This document shows, piece by piece, positions 35,001 to 48,560 of a DNA stretch of 64,000 nucleotides. The translations under genes were made by a program, and so were the position numbers. The DNA is from Sanderia malayensis (Eukaryota; Cnidaria; Scyphozoa; Semaeostomeae; Pelagiidae), in contig RQOL01000861.1 of assembly GCA_013076295.1 (NCBI GenBank), positions 1,116,001 through 1,180,000 on the forward strand, given 5' to 3'. The number at the start of each line of letters is the position of its first letter. Within the stretch, counting starts at the first letter, position 1. Under the pieces are notes generated by a model that saw only the letters and a list, made by a program, of their open reading frames with translations, was not told where the DNA came from and searched no databases.

Positions 35001-38000
35001 CCTCATCCAACCTGCATCACACACTTTCCAGTATAACGAACTGGTCACTCAAACTGTTGCATCGTAAAACTCAGACTTTGTTTAACTAACAAGCCATTTA
35101 TATAACAAGCAATAAGTAATGCAGTGCTTGGTAATGGAGTTTGAAAAAGAAGAACAAATCAAAAGAAGTACGATATGAGAAAAAGATAGGTCATGGAGAA
35201 GTGTTAACTCCTAATAACATGACAAACATTGTCTCATTCCTCAGGTTCGTTACATCATGATTTAGCCATATGAAAACATCCAACAACAGCATAATGATTA
35301 TTACCATTATTATCATTGTCGTAATACCTGTTTTATTTGGCTCAATTTTGACGTTATCTTCATCAACGACAACTCCTTCGTCGACCAGTGTTTCTACATC
35401 AGGCATGCTTGACAAACGATCTGAAAACCAAAAATAATAAATAAACACATTTGAACATGCGGCAGGAAACTGCCATAGTTGCTTTAAATTAGGTCAGATG
35501 TTAGGAGTTGTCAAAGATTCAGCGTTTTAAGAAAATCACCCAATGCAAAGAGACACGCTTGATTAGTTACTACATACAGGGATATTGCAAAGTGCAAAAC
35601 TCAAAGACCTAGCCAATAACATCCTTAACAATGAGCTTCATGATAGATTGCGAGAAGATAAAGACGTCAGGAGCATTTCCAATTCAGGGAAATAGGTTCA
35701 GAAGGATACCTACCATTCCCATAATCCTCAGTGTCTTTACTCGAACCCATTGAACCAGTTTCCATCTCTTCTGCAATAGCCTCGTTTTCATCATCACCGC
35801 TAGCAATCCCAGCAGCAGCAACTTCGACCTCCGACGCCATTCCTCTTATAATGAGAAGACTTTCTTCTACTCGTTCAGCAAGGGATGAAGGTGGCTTCAT
35901 ACCGGAAGACTGTTCCCTCACGAAGCTTTGCTGTTTCATGCTGTCCATAGTCCGATTGAATGTGCCTTCTCTGCTGAAGCCTTTACTTGCCAATGATGCT
36001 CGCGAGGACTCCTCGGCCACGGGCGTCATCGGGTCCTTACTGTGAGCAAAATCGTGCTGTTGTTGCTGTTGTTGTTGTCCTATTTTTCCATCGCTCACCG
36101 ATGTCAGACCGGTGCCCGTGCTGCGACCGCTGTCGGGAGACTGGTGACCACCCTTGATATCACGTGGTGCCAAGCCATCTGTGGGATGAAAGGGGGGAAT
36201 TATCATTACCAACGACTTGAAATTGACGTTAACAGATTCTAAACACAAATGGCAATTATAGTAAATTTAACTTCAGAATTAAAAGAAAAATGGTAAATTC
36301 AAAATTAGTGTGACTCTGACTTGAGTGCAGAGATTTTACAGCCAGAGTGAATAAAAGTGAAAAGGCTCTTTCAATATCTAGACTGAACTCGTTTTTAATT
36401 AGCGGTGTTTATAAAAGGGAAACTCTAATTTATTTTTAACGTTTATTTAATTGCGGTAAAGTGGAAAGCATCAGGGATGGAAAATTCTGTCGTATTCAAA
36501 GGGAGGACGCTAAAAGGGGGAACACGTGTAGTCTGATTGGATGAGTATATATGATTTCAGTTGCTGGTCACAAAAAACACAAAATGAAAATGGCTGATGA
36601 ATCATATAAGCAATGATTTTGCTTTTTTTATTGAATTTATTTGATAATGCGAGTCAAGCCCGAAACGTCGTCAAAAATGGTTCAAAAGAGATATGTTATA
36701 AAAAAAGTAACGATCTTTTAAAACATTATTTTATCAACGATTTTGCATACCTGGAATTGCGGCATGATGATCCGCCGTTTCAGCATTCAATTCTATATCT
36801 CCCACCTCTTGGTCCTCTTCCTCTAAAACTTCTATTTCGCCACTTTCACTGCTGCCCATGCCCTTATTGGCTTCATTGTTCATCTCTCCGCTCACACCAA
36901 CATCAACTAGGCCCTCGATTTTATTTGCGGCGTCAACAATACAAATATCAACATGATCAACATCAACAACAGCACGCCCGTTTCGTGCATCGACAAGCAA
37001 ATTATTTGAAGCATTGTCTTCGCCGTCGGCCGCTAGCAATCGGTTAGATTTCATCAAATCGATCGCCTTCTTATATATATGAGGCAATTTTACTTGTTGC
37101 TGCAGTTGTTCCCCCGTGATTTTATCCCCTTCGCAAGTGTTCGGCGTGGCAGGCTCTGATTTGATAGGGGGTAGCTTGGCAAACGGAGACGATATGAGAA
37201 AACCGGCCGCGGCTTTATTACCACTGCTTAATGAGTCTTTAGATCTGTTGGTTTTCGATGAATCGCCTGATGATGGATAGTTGTTAGTGCGATGCAAGGC
37301 GTTGCCTTTGAATCCTTTGATGCTGTACGAATCAAGAAGTGAGCCTCCTTCGTGGATACTTGGAAGCGAGGCTCCATCTGCGATGTCGATTTTGTGTTGT
37401 GTAATCTTGTTGTTGGCTTCAATGCTGCGCTGTGCATTGGCCACCGTATCACCACTCATCAGGCTATCCATATCTGATGTGTCCTTAGAAGTGACAATGC
37501 CTTTTAATAGCAGTCTTGAAATGACGTCTTCTTTCTCGTGATGCTTCAATGCAGCGTATTCGAATGGATTTTTAATCAACGACGAAACAGACGACGATGA
37601 TGATGATGATGATGATGAAAGTGGTCTAAGCGATGCTTTCTTCTCCCTCCCACTCATGCGGCCGCGTTTACTTCTCTTAGTACTACCCTGTCTGCAAACC
37701 TCAGTTCTCTTAGCACTACTACGAAGGCTGGAAGAGCGAGGTGATCCTTGTTTTGCAGCATGTTCTTTTAAGTCATCGACCGTCTTGTTGGTGCTATTGT
37801 GATATGCTTCTCCACGTTGGTTCCATTCAGAAATACTTTCATAGTAATCAGATTGCTCTTCATCATCAAGCTCTTCCGCGTGGTCTGTTTTTGACACAGT
37901 TTCACTTGGTATCTCCAACTGCAACTTATTCAATCGCATTGTCCTTTTTCTTGGCAAATTCTGTGGAATATGACTTTGTCCCTCCGAATAAAAACTCTTT

Positions 38001-39278
38001 GCATAGCCACTTGATGTATTGTCACCAAAATGGGTGTGCTCTTCCGAGTTGTTTGCAACTATAGCAATACTTGATTCCTTGCTTCTAAAAAATATATCTG
38101 GCAATGATATTCGAGAGTACGGCTTGGGTTTCTCTCTCAAAAGTGGATCATAATTACTTGATGGAATTACATCAATTCTAGGAAATTGGATTTTCTTGTA
38201 TTTTTCAAGATGGCTCTCTTTTATTGCCTTGTTGCTGAGCAGCTTGTCAACCCATCTCGGATCCCAGAGCTTTGAAGCACTGGCTACGTATCTCATTGGG
38301 GAATAGCCAGGACGCACTGAAATCACTCCGTCGTCTCTGAATATTTTGTTCTCGTCTCTCATGTGCCGAAAATCTCCCTGTGAAAGAAATCATAGAAAGA
38401 AAATTCATGATACATACACTCAAATGCATGCAGCTTCATCTAACCATTACTGACTTAATGCTGCTCCAAGCTGGAATAATGCTGCTTCCAAAACTGGTAG
38501 AATTGAGGGCTGGCTTAAAATGGATTGATAAGGTATTGCAATTTGCAATAAATCTGAAACACAATTAAACAAGATTGCTTAAATACTTACATTGCCAAAT
38601 CTTAGTATTGAATCAGTGAGATCTTCGCATGTTCCTTTGAAAATCACATCATCAAATTCTGATTTCTTTGCTTTTTTATGTCCTCTTTTAGCCTTTCTCT
38701 TCTTCCTGCTACCTTTATACAGACTTTCAGTATACAGAATCAAGTTGCCACCACGAGTTGAATATGTTTTATGCACAGATTTGTCATCGGTTTTTGTTTG
38801 CTGTTCTGATTGTTGTTGATTGTAATTTCTTAATTGCTGGATTGTATTATCATTGCTGCCTTCAATTCGCAAAAGGAACAGATCATTAAGCTTGTTATGA
38901 GACGGGCTTCTTTGCTCCTGTGAATAGAAATTGTGGGCAAATTATTTGTAAAATAGCTCTCTGAAAATACAAACAAATATGTATGCTCTTACAGTTTGTC
39001 ACAAAAAAACAAAACAGGCCTTAAGAAATCATTTAGAGTTCGATGATTATATATCAGACAATGTCAACAAAACAGCTTCACTTTTAACGTCTTTTACTTT
39101 TAATGTCTGATCGAAAATCTTCCGACTTTTAAAAGTAATTTAGGCCTGCCAATATACTCACATTCAAATCAATTGAATCATTGCAGCTGTAAAAGGTAGT
39201 GTCACGAATGAGCTTGCCACTTGTAGTTCCAAACCCGCGACTTAGCTCTGATAGCTTTTTATCTACCATATTATCCAT
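32020..39278 (-). CDS. KIAA2012-like low-complexity coiled-coil protein (1644 aa)
   Basis: Nine exons: 39162-39278, 38591-38917, 36751-38377, 35714-36178, 35328-35420, 34563-34889, 34334-34453, 33853-33972, 32020-33758. All junctions are GT-AG and phases agree (0,0, then 1 throughout), giving 4935 nt. Start ATG at 39278 (MDNMVDKKLSELSRGFG). Residues about 90-150 contain YSTRGGNLILYTESLYKG and DLTDSILRFGN, which recall the conserved N-terminus of vertebrate KIAA2012, a protein of unknown function. The middle is disordered, with Ser and Gln tracts. Residues about 1390-1590 are an almost continuous Glu/Lys/Arg coiled coil or single alpha-helix; the C-terminus is hydrophobic then Pro-rich (FTFSYFDLLPAM, PEENN end). 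The family link is from memory of short motifs and is tentative; the gene structure is well supported. Exon 7 has an alternative NAGNAG acceptor and exon 8 an alternative donor 3 nt away. Confidence 0.78.
32200..32790 (-). other. Charged coiled-coil/ER-K helix region
   Basis: About 200 residues dominated by Glu, Lys, Arg with heptad-like Leu and Met, for example EEERQKLEREKRMVEEEEL. Such segments form coiled coils or long single helices. The opposite strand shows long Ser/Phe/Leu-rich ORFs here that are composition shadows. Confidence 0.8.
34980..34989. repeat. Poly-C tract in intron
   Basis: A run of about ten C on the plus strand in the intron between exons 5 and 6 of the KIAA2012-like gene. 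Similar C or G runs occur near 8330, 55081 and 59866. Confidence 0.8.
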
Positions 39279-41268
39279 AACTGATTTTAAAAGAAAGCTA
39301 ACCAACTCCTAAAGGTTTTCTTATATTCGTAAGAAGATTAGCCATGTTTGACTTTTTGACGCATCGCACATCTCCAAGACCACAGAGTCAATGTTGGTTT
39401 AGAATCACATCTCCTTCGCAGTAACGTTAAATCATTGTATCGCACAAATCAAATCACAAAATCAGCTTCAACAATTTTCCACCATGCAATTAAAAAATAT
39501 ATATTTTAGAAGCCTATTTGTCGTATCAAATCTTAATTAGTTACGTGACGTGTTGCTTGACAATACATTTTATGCTAAAAACGGTGCTTCTAAGGTAAAT
39601 TCAATCCTTTGCCAAATTCTGCCATAACTAATTTTAGGGTGGTAACAAGCTAAATACAGCTTGCCATGCTATCCAAATCAACAAAATATTGGTAATACAG
39701 TGAAACCTCCATCAACGGACACCTCTACACAACTGACACCTCCAAACAAAGGACAAATAAGTCCCAAAGTTTCACATCTATGGTCATTTCTTTGCAAAAG
39801 CAACCTCTTTACAACGTACACGCTTTTTTTTATAAGGAACCTAGCTCGGGCCTAGTTCTTTAAATTCCTTATTTTGAGACCTCTTTTGACCCTTTTGTAG
39901 TTCTAAAAGTTCCTTAATAGTTCCTTAATTTTAAGTTCGCATTTAGTGGACATAATTAGTACAGACGCAAGAAAAGCATTTAAATTCAACGTTTTGCTAT
40001 AAACTTGTGAAAAGATAACAGGTAAAAACATGAAGAAGCTTCATATAATGTACTGAATGTGCAAAAGTACTGAAAATCAATGGAACCGGCTTCCTAATTG
40101 TAAATTGTGCGGAAATATAAATACATTCAAAATTAAAAAGTTCCTTAGTGATTTGGCCTTTAGTAGCAAAAGTTCCTTAAGTTTTTTGACCTTATAAAAA
40201 ATAAAAAAAAAGTTCCTTATAAAAAAAAAGCGTGTATATAATAAAGTTTCTGTCCCAGCGACTCAAACGGCTAGCCAGCGACCCCAAAGACCCAATGTGT
40301 ACAAAACTCGGCAGGCGATTGTCTCAAGAGAGTTGAAAACCGCCATTTTGAAAGACTTCAGCGTCCCAGTTTGAATGCCTCTTGCTTGTTTCTTGGGTCG
40401 CTGGGGATTTTTTTCATTCGATTCCAGCGACCTAATGTGAATGTAATGGTCTAGCCCAGCCTTGACCGAACATAGAATTTTTCAAGAAAATCACAAACTC
40501 TTGCTCGTCTGCACATATATAATAATAATAATCAATTTTTTAAAAGTTGGCTGGTAAGATACATAGCGTGATTAACAAGTTAATTTTGCTAATTAAAGCC
40601 AACTATTTAAAATACTGAATAAAATCTAAAATTTCTATTAAAAATCACATTTTAAAATCTTTTACAAACCTCTCCGGGAGTGTTTTCTAATAAAACTTAA
40701 TACAATACATGATATTGAAAAAAGTCTTTCAATGAGTTACATGAACTAGGCTTAATAAAAAAAACCTCACTAAACAATGTCTTCGTGATGTAATTAATTA
40801 AAGTACATTGTTCTAAAATCTAAAATTAGTTAGTACTCAGCAAGAAAACCACGAGGATGAAAGCAAGAGAATGGAAGCTTATCTGGCAGGCTTCATGGTT
40901 TGCACGCCTACCATTGGTCAGGCAGAGTGCTATATTAAAATGGTACTTGTGGTGAAGAATAAAAAATGGCTTTCAAAATGTCCAAAAATGCCGTGCGGAA
41001 ATGTTTGATCTCACCTCTTCATTTCACACGAAACTAACAAACATATACAGGGTGTCTCAATTTGATTTTTAAAATTATATGGTTCTATTCAATTCTCAAT
41101 AAACCAACAACAAACAGGATAATTGTGTTTAGGTTAAATATCGAGCATGACTTTAAAAATCGATTCGAATTGGTTTGAGCTTTCTTGTCTGGGACATCTC
41201 GTAGATGAAGTTTTTTTGCTAATTTTGCATACAAAGCGATTAACAAAGCACGTACCTGCATACAGTTC
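39279..41268. other. Intergenic region with nested MITEs
   Basis: Upstream of the KIAA2012-like gene and downstream of the HEPN-NACHT gene, both on the minus strand. Contains a TA-preceded terminus CAGTGAAACCTCCATCAACG (39698) whose partner end is missing, an inserted MITE at 39817-40236, and an imperfect inverted pair built on CCAGCGAC/GTCGCTGG (about 40256-40430). No gene is supported. Confidence 0.6.
39817..40236. mobile_element. MITE, TTATAAG(G/A)AAC family (copy 2)
   Basis: Ends TACACGCTTTTTTTTATAAG and its mirror CTTATAAAAAAAAAGCGTGTA. Interior repeats GTTCCTTA several times. It is placed beside an unrelated half-MITE at 39698, suggesting insertion into or next to it. Confidence 0.7.
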
Positions 41269-44200
41269 TTAAGCATTCGGCAATGAAATATCTCGCAATT
41301 TACGGCGAATGAAATTTTCAACTTCCAGTCCAAACCGAATGTAGCAGCGGCAGTCTTTCACTTCCTTTAAAACGATGTGCTTCTGCACGTGGTGAACAAG
41401 TGCCCCTGCATCTTCGGCATTGTATTTTGTCGCACCAAAGTCAGTATCCGCAATTGAATGGCAAATCTTCAATAAATGTGGCATTAGATTCTTCCCTCCA
41501 AGACCACAATCACGCATTCGAAAAGACTTTGGCATGCCGACAACTCCGCTCCTTTCTCTTTCTGACAAGTAATCTGCAAGCGCAGCTACAAACTCGGCGC
41601 TGATATTCAGCTTGTAAAACAAAATTCCGTCAAACTTCAAGATTGCCGCAGCCAAATGCGACGAGATAAGCCCTGTGCAACACTGAAAATCCACTGATGT
41701 GCCCGTAGGATCAATAACCCTGGGTTTGGAGTCTTTTACCAGGAGCCGATTTAGGAGCTGGGCCAGTGCATTACATTCTATGTCACAATTCTTAAAATGA
41801 AAATCATATGTCTTCATCTTTTCACTCTCAGTGATATTTTCCAAAATAGAATAAACAAAATCTTCTGCTATGGTCACTTCGAAAAAATTCAAATAACAGT
41901 GAGTCATCACAACTCCTGCCGCGTTAAGCAGGTTTCTTTCATAAGCTTGTATGTCCTTGAAGTGGGATATGTGTAGTGGAATAGGACGTTTCATTTCACT
42001 CAACAAAGACCGTGCTTCTGCCATCTGAGCAGCATCTAATTTGCAGGACATTTTGCAGGACCGGAGGGCCACGTTGTCAAGCATATGAAATATCCGTATT
42101 AAGCCAAGAAACTGAATTGGTGTCAAGCAAATATTCGATGCTTTAATAATCCCAAAATTAAAAACGAATTCATCTAAAGAACTCGATAGCTGATGTCGCA
42201 GCCTCATCACAGGAAATGTCAGCTTCACAAAATGTATTAGCATTTCCAAATGAAGGGCACTTCTTGGAATAAAGTTTCGGGCAGGGTATATGCTAAGTTC
42301 GGAAAATACCGCCTGCGCAGCTGATTCGTCAATGATGCACTCAAATACGAAATTAATCCATGCGCTGTCAGTCAATGGATGATAACGCTTTGGGAGGAGG
42401 ATCTCAGCAACCGTAGATATTTGTTTGACAGAAACGTGTTCTACGGCCGGAAACAAAACAGTTATTATGTTCCTTCTCAAAAAAACGTTGCCGAAATAAC
42501 CACCCAGAAACTTGATTATTCCAAATGGGCTAATTTCTCCTGTCATGAGGAAGTGCTCTTTCTTTAGTTCTACATTCACCCAATGGTAGGCAGCAAGACA
42601 TTCTTGAACAACGGAAAAAGAAAACAGGTAGATATCATCATACTTGACAGCAAATGCCTCAAACAGATTCATAAAAACATGATCTTCAGCTCTCAAACCA
42701 TTTATCAGATCTTCTTTGCAACAGTTCGTCTCTAGAACCAGAAGCTGGTACGCAATTTTGCACAAAAAGTCAACAAAACGCCTGACTCTGCCATCTTCAA
42801 GAAGCCTGTGAATATTGACACCTCTTAAGTCAGTTTCTTGTGTATGTTGCTTCAAAAGAGCAATGAACACCCAAATATAAACATCAATCTGTTTGGAAAT
42901 TTCTTCGATCTTGAGCTCCTCATCTTCCAGTTTGATCATGCTACAGAGGCTCGCCAAAATAGAGGGATTCTTGCAGAGATCTTTCAGCACTGCACATGAT
43001 TTTATTTTGGAGTAGATTCTTTGATGCAATTCTTCATTCCCATTGGCAAATTCAAGAATGAATTGTTCAATCACAGGAAGAGAATCGAATCCACATACAT
43101 CAAACTCTGTACAATTCCTAAATTTTCCTTTAACCCCAGCATTAAAATTTACAGAGATAAATGTAGTGTGCCCTTTCAATATTGTGCTGTTCATGGCTAC
43201 CAAATTCCTGAGAATCTGTGTCATGGGACAGGCTGGTTGACCGCTAAATACAGCTTTGTAATCGGAATATTCCTGCAACCCATCAAGAATGACTAATACG
43301 TGTTTTCCTTCAATCTTTAACTCCTTTAGCCTCTCGATGCCCAATTCCATTCCAACCACGCTTTCAAATGAAATATTCGAGCATCCAAGATAATTGTTGA
43401 GGGTTCTGCATTTTAGAAAAAGTAGCAACTCAAAATGTCTAGCTTCATTGCCAAAAATGGTAGTTTTGTGTACCCATGATAATGTCAACTGTTCAAGAAA
43501 CGTGGTCTTCCCACAGCCTGCATCACCATACAACAAATACAACTGGGATTCATTGTTGAAAATGTCTTGAGCTTCCACTTTAACAGGAATGGCCAATCTT
43601 CCAGAGCCTGTGCCAAAGCTCCCTTGCCAAATGTCGAAAAGCATACATTCTCTGTAACTCTCTGGCATAGAAGAACGAATGTCAACCAACAAGTAGCGTT
43701 CACTGAACTCTTCTTTGTACTTACTTCGCAATTTGGAAATTTCTACAAAATATATTAAATATAAAGCATTGAAAGGCTTGTACTGGCGCCAATATTTACA
43801 AAAGAAACCTTTTCTGGATAATCGTTCCATGAAAGCCGGGACCCAAGTAAAATTATGATGCAAGTGGACATAATCTTATTAATATCACAACTTCTTGAAA
43901 CGCCACGTTTACGTGTGCAAACGCAAATTTTGGAAAAGCGCCGGGGTTACAGTCATCTAACACTTCTTTCAACATGGCTGGTGAAGTTACTGTGGAGGTG
44001 TGGAAGACAACATAACAAAAATAATGTTTTGGCACAAAGAGTTTTGGGCATGCGCACTTCATATATTTGGGCATGTTTTCGTTTGTTTTCGTATGGACGA
44101 ACATTGGCTAGTCGCAGAATCTTAAAAATCAAATTATTAAAGGGCTACTCTCACCATATTTTTTTATTTCATTTCTGGGTAGTTTTTGACGTAAAAACAG

Positions 44201-45805
44201 GTACTACACTTCTTAAATTTCGAAATTCGCTCATTAACACCTCTTTTCACGGCTCCAAAAGTGTGATTTTTAGAGAAAATACAGTATATACAGTTACCCT
44301 CATTGTTCTTTGAAACTTCCGGCTCTTCAACTTCATACTCCTCCATAATGCGCACCTTTTTAGCACCCGAAAACCTCTCCTCCCCCTGACCTAAAATCAA
44401 TCGCAACTATACATTGATTTGCTGGATTGAAACTACATACATCCCTTCCCACAATACACTGTATGTACGCTAAATGTCCCAAAATTCTTTAAACACTGTT
44501 ACATCACATTCCGAAATATCTTAAAACTGTAATGGCTTGTCATTGGGCTCAAAGGAAAAATTTTTTGTCCAAAAACAACATTAATTGTTAAAAAAGGGCC
44601 TAATAAAGTATCATGACGAAAATCTATATCAGTTTCGAATAAGGACGACGGAACTCTATACCATGATGGGAATCTACCGAGTGACCAAAAAAAGTGTTAA
44701 ACGCTTGCAGGATTATTTCTCGGCAACTGTAAGTCATATAGTCTCAATTTGAGTTTCAAGCCAAGCCCAAAATGCTAACTTAGAATTCGGGCAACCATCC
44801 AGGTACCTGAAACCAAACTTAGATGCCGAAAAATAAAAAATAAAACAAGTTGCAGATACCAGGATGGTATCCCGAATTCTGTATGAGTTACAGCTGCCAA
44901 AAAATCCTGCAAACGTTTTACACTTTTCTTGGTTCACCCGGTATAAAAATCAAAAGACGATGGAACTCCATGATAATCAAACATTCTAAACAAAACAGTT
45001 AAATTCTTAAACATCGAATGCAAAACTTACGTGTATGTTCATATCGTAAAAACTTCACTTCCTGAATGTCTTCATGTAATGACTTCAGTTGACTGTCATG
45101 CTGTTCAAAAGAACCACCAAGCTTTTCCAGTGAATTACTTTGACTCGCTAATGTCTCAGAATGTCTCTCTAATTCAAGGCTGTTCTTCTCGATTCGCCAT
45201 TCCAGTTCCCCGAGGTATTCTTTATATCTCTCATTGAGTTTATATTCAGCATTCAATTGACTTTGCAAGTCTTCACTCAGACGAGTCTTGATGGGCGATG
45301 CTTCTATATTGGCAATGCTTGCCACACCGGTATGCCAATTAAGCTTTGGATCTAAGAAAATAGCCTTAATATCTGCAAGTGCATTGGCGAAAGTGCTCAC
45401 TGGCATAGAAAAACTGCTCCGGTGTCCAAAATACTCGTTCCTTATTTCTCGAAGCTGATCCACCAACTCACTTTCAGTCAAGGGTTGAGTTCTTTTATTT
45501 TTGGGACGGCATGGTACCAATAACCCGATATTCGATTTGAGCAGAACAAAGCATAGGGCAGTGACATCCCACTTCGTAGAATCTCCATTGCGTAAAATAG
45601 TTTCAATTTCCTTGAAAGGCACCTTCGCTGTCACTTTATTCCATAGGATTCTTCCACTTTTTTTGGTATTATCCCAAATGTTACCAGGAAATTTTGCATT
45701 CCAACTGTCAACAAATAACTGCCGTATATACTTTGGCACAATTTCTAGCACTATGTATGAAATTTTGACAAAATTTTCTTCTTCGATTGTCAAGTTCATT
45801 TCCAA
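41269..45805 (-). CDS. HEPN-NACHT protein (NLR-like), 1082 aa
   Basis: Two exons, 45031-45805 and 41269-43742, joined in phase 1. Residues 1-180 resemble the DZIP3-like HEPN domain found in many invertebrate NACHT proteins: hydrophobic helices (TALCFVLLKSNIGLL) followed by the HEPN signature RNEYFGH at 122-128, which fits the R-N-x4-H motif of HEPN RNases. A coiled coil follows (about 185-258). The NACHT ATPase has Walker A GDAGCGKT at 331-338 and Walker B LVILDGLQ at 408-415; the second acidic position is Gln, with Glu next to it. The C-terminal about 450 residues are helical with weak leucine-rich character (for example CNALAQLLNRLL). NACHT proteins of this type are thought to be innate immune or apoptosis sensors; HEPN may confer RNA binding or cleavage. 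Function here is inferred only. A MITE lies in the single intron. Confidence 0.85.
44675..44943. mobile_element. MITE with about 56-bp terminal inverted repeats
   Basis: Left end TACCGAGTGACCAAAAAAAG and right end mirror image of TACCGGGTGAACCAAGAAAAG continue as inverted repeats through GTTTGCAGGATT and CAGCTGTAA. About 269 bp, in the intron of the HEPN-NACHT gene. No transposase. Confidence 0.75.
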
Positions 45806-48560
45806 TTTGTATCTATGTCAAGATGAAACAATCAATCACAATTTTATCAGGTAAATACCTAGAGCCCCCTTGCAAGATAAACTTCAGACGGGCTTCAAAC
45901 TCATATCGTTTCTAAACTTGATGGTTCCTGCCAATTGGCTTCCCGATCTGAGTTCATTTGGATAACGTAAAATTCTAGCTATGCATCTCCAGTACCTAAT
46001 GTGAGCAGTTACGGGGCTGACTGCATTCAGTTTCAAGTCGAATTGAGCTTCAAGCCGATTTGAGTTCAGGTCTCATGTGAGTATATTTGTGTATATATAT
46101 TGAGTAATTCACTTAGAAAATCGCAATTTGCCACTCTATGTGGATCTGCCTGAATAAAAATGTGCCCATAGGAGTCTACATGGAAACCACACAGATTCGT
46201 CGTTAATAGCGTACCCGGGCTCAAAAGATAGATTTTGTCTGTAAGTGCGAGCCTCTATTTAGAATAGATTCATCGATAAGCGTGCACTCGGGTTCAAAAC
46301 ATAGATTCGTTGTGAAGAGTGCACCTGGATTTAAAAAAATATTCGTATTCTTCTTATTGCTGTTCAACTGAACATCCCCGAAGTAAAATGCTAAAATGCA
46401 TGAAACTACTGTAAAGCCAAATGTTCGTTCATTTCACAAAAACCTTACACCTTTGTCATTTGTATCTCATTGCTTTTCTCATGAAGACCAATACTTTCAT
46501 TTTTGGGATGGGTCGCGTTGCTCTTGAATTTTACAGTTAATTTTACACTGATTTATTGAAATTTTATCAAAATCCCCTGGAATATTCGAATATGAAAATA
46601 ATCAATATTTCCCTAGGGCATTCTTTTGCATAAAATTTTTGTTTTATTTTTTATTTATCCCTTAATATTAAAATTCATGACCTCATTTTCGTCATTCGAG
46701 GGAAGCAATTCTATTTTTTGCAAATTGAATTCATACCTTTAAAAACAATTTGAAAATGAGGTCATAAATTTTAATAAAATAGGGAATTAGACTAATTCCT
46801 TTTAATCAATCCCCAGCCACCACTGATATATATTTATATATATTAAAATACTAAATACTGGACAGTAGAGAATGTGATCAAAAAAAGAAATTTAGCTTTC
46901 CAGTGTCTCATTAGACATGTTATTATATATACCATTGGTGTTCTGTTTTTTGGTTTTGCCAATTGTTGTCTTACAATTCTGTATATACATCTAAATTCCA
47001 CAGTTTCCAATGCACAATTCAACTTCTACAATATATTTTGGCGCCAAAAACTACTACTTCTAAAAACAGTTGGTGTTGTTTGAAACAGCAGGCGGGAGGG
47101 TGTTAATACAAAAATGTACATCTTTTCCTGTTCCATCCTTTATAAACAAATCTACAAACATAATTGCAACTCCCATGACACAGCCTAACCTAAATTTAAC
47201 AAGGCTTTTAGGAAATATCACATTGTGAAAACTTGGTAAACTTTAAAAAACCTCATAGAATATAGCATGACATTTCGGGCTTGAACCGTTATCAAGTCAA
47301 CTGACTTCATAACACAGGTCAAGCATGAAACAGTTGCAAAAATCTTTCACATAACTGATTTTTCTTCATTAAATTTTTCTAAAAATTCTCGCCTGCAAAC
47401 AAACAAAAGTTCAGAAATTCTGCCTTCCATTGAAAATTTAGTCAGGCAGAGATAAGCATTGAATATTGATGCTGAAGAATTGCTGCATTAAAATGTTCTC
47501 ATCTTCCATGAAAATACATTTTGAATTTTCAAATTCGTTGATCATTTCAAGAAGTGTGAGACATGAAATAAAATTATGTATACAAAATAAATAAATCTGA
47601 CATCAGTAAAAGGGAATAACTAGAATTCAACCATGATACACAACATGCAAAAGTAAAACAACAACTACCTAGGCCTAACAAATGAATGAGAGCAACTGGT
47701 CAAATTGTAAACCCGGTATCCTAAACTGCTACATCCATTTTTCTGGACAGACCTATTGCAAACCTATTTGTTGTGTTCCAGCATTGTATTCGCCATTTTA
47801 ACATCAAGCATTATGTATTACACTGTGCTTCTGTTTATTGCTCACTTAAGGATTTAAAATACACACATGAACATACCACATCCAGAAAATCGTGAACATA
47901 GGTACCATAATTGGAAGCCAACATAGAGCCAGAAAGGGCATCCAAAAGGAAAACAGATTCCGCCCGCCGAGCCCCAGGCAAGGCCTAGATAACTAAACCA
48001 TCAAAGCAGCTTGTCTGCGTGATATTTTTAAAATAAATACCTTTTACAAAATTGATAGTATTTTTACTTCAACAAGTAAATAGGTAGGGTTCAATGACTA
48101 TCATTACATCCTCACCTGAATTTACTGCTTCGTCTGTCCTTTTTCACTTCTTGCTTCTTCCAACAACCGACTAGACCTTTTGTTGGGCAACAGCACTGAT
48201 CGAAAAGAAATTAACTGTGAAAGTTTTCTTTCTTGTCAGTGGCATGGCAAACCGTCAGTTTTTGGCGCCAAATTTTTAATTGCGCGTGCGCGTGTGGAAA
48301 CTGAGGAATCCATGTAGACTCACTACTTTGCGTCCTTGTGCCTCACTCATTTCGCTCGCTTGGTTTTGTCGGTTGGTTGGTTTTGTCCTTGTGTTGAGCG
48401 AGTTGCGAGCGAGGCACTGGGACGTGATGTAATGAGTCTAGAATCTAGGTTGACTGGTCGACAGAATTGGGAGCGTGATTGTTTGCTGTTGGAGGAAAAA
48501 CACAAGTTATGAATGACAAGTTAGATATATTCACTACCTGCGCTGGCGCTTCTATTCCTA
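45806..48560. other. Divergent intergenic region (HEPN-NACHT / monooxygenase)
   Basis: Separates the minus-strand HEPN-NACHT start from the plus-strand monooxygenase leader segments. AT-rich; short tandem-like phrases near 46180-46320 (AGATTCGT with TGCACTCGG/GTGCACCTGG). No coding exon is supported. Both promoters are expected here. Confidence 0.5.
48317..48440. repeat. Imperfect inverted repeat, GACTCACTAC termini
   Basis: GACTCACTACTTTGCGTCC with GTGCCTCACTC on the left is mirrored by GAGCGAGGCACTGGGACG and GTAATGAGTC on the right. A similar left end (GACTCACTACATTGCGTCCC) stands alone at about 62887. This suggests a small palindromic transposon family. Confidence 0.6.
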
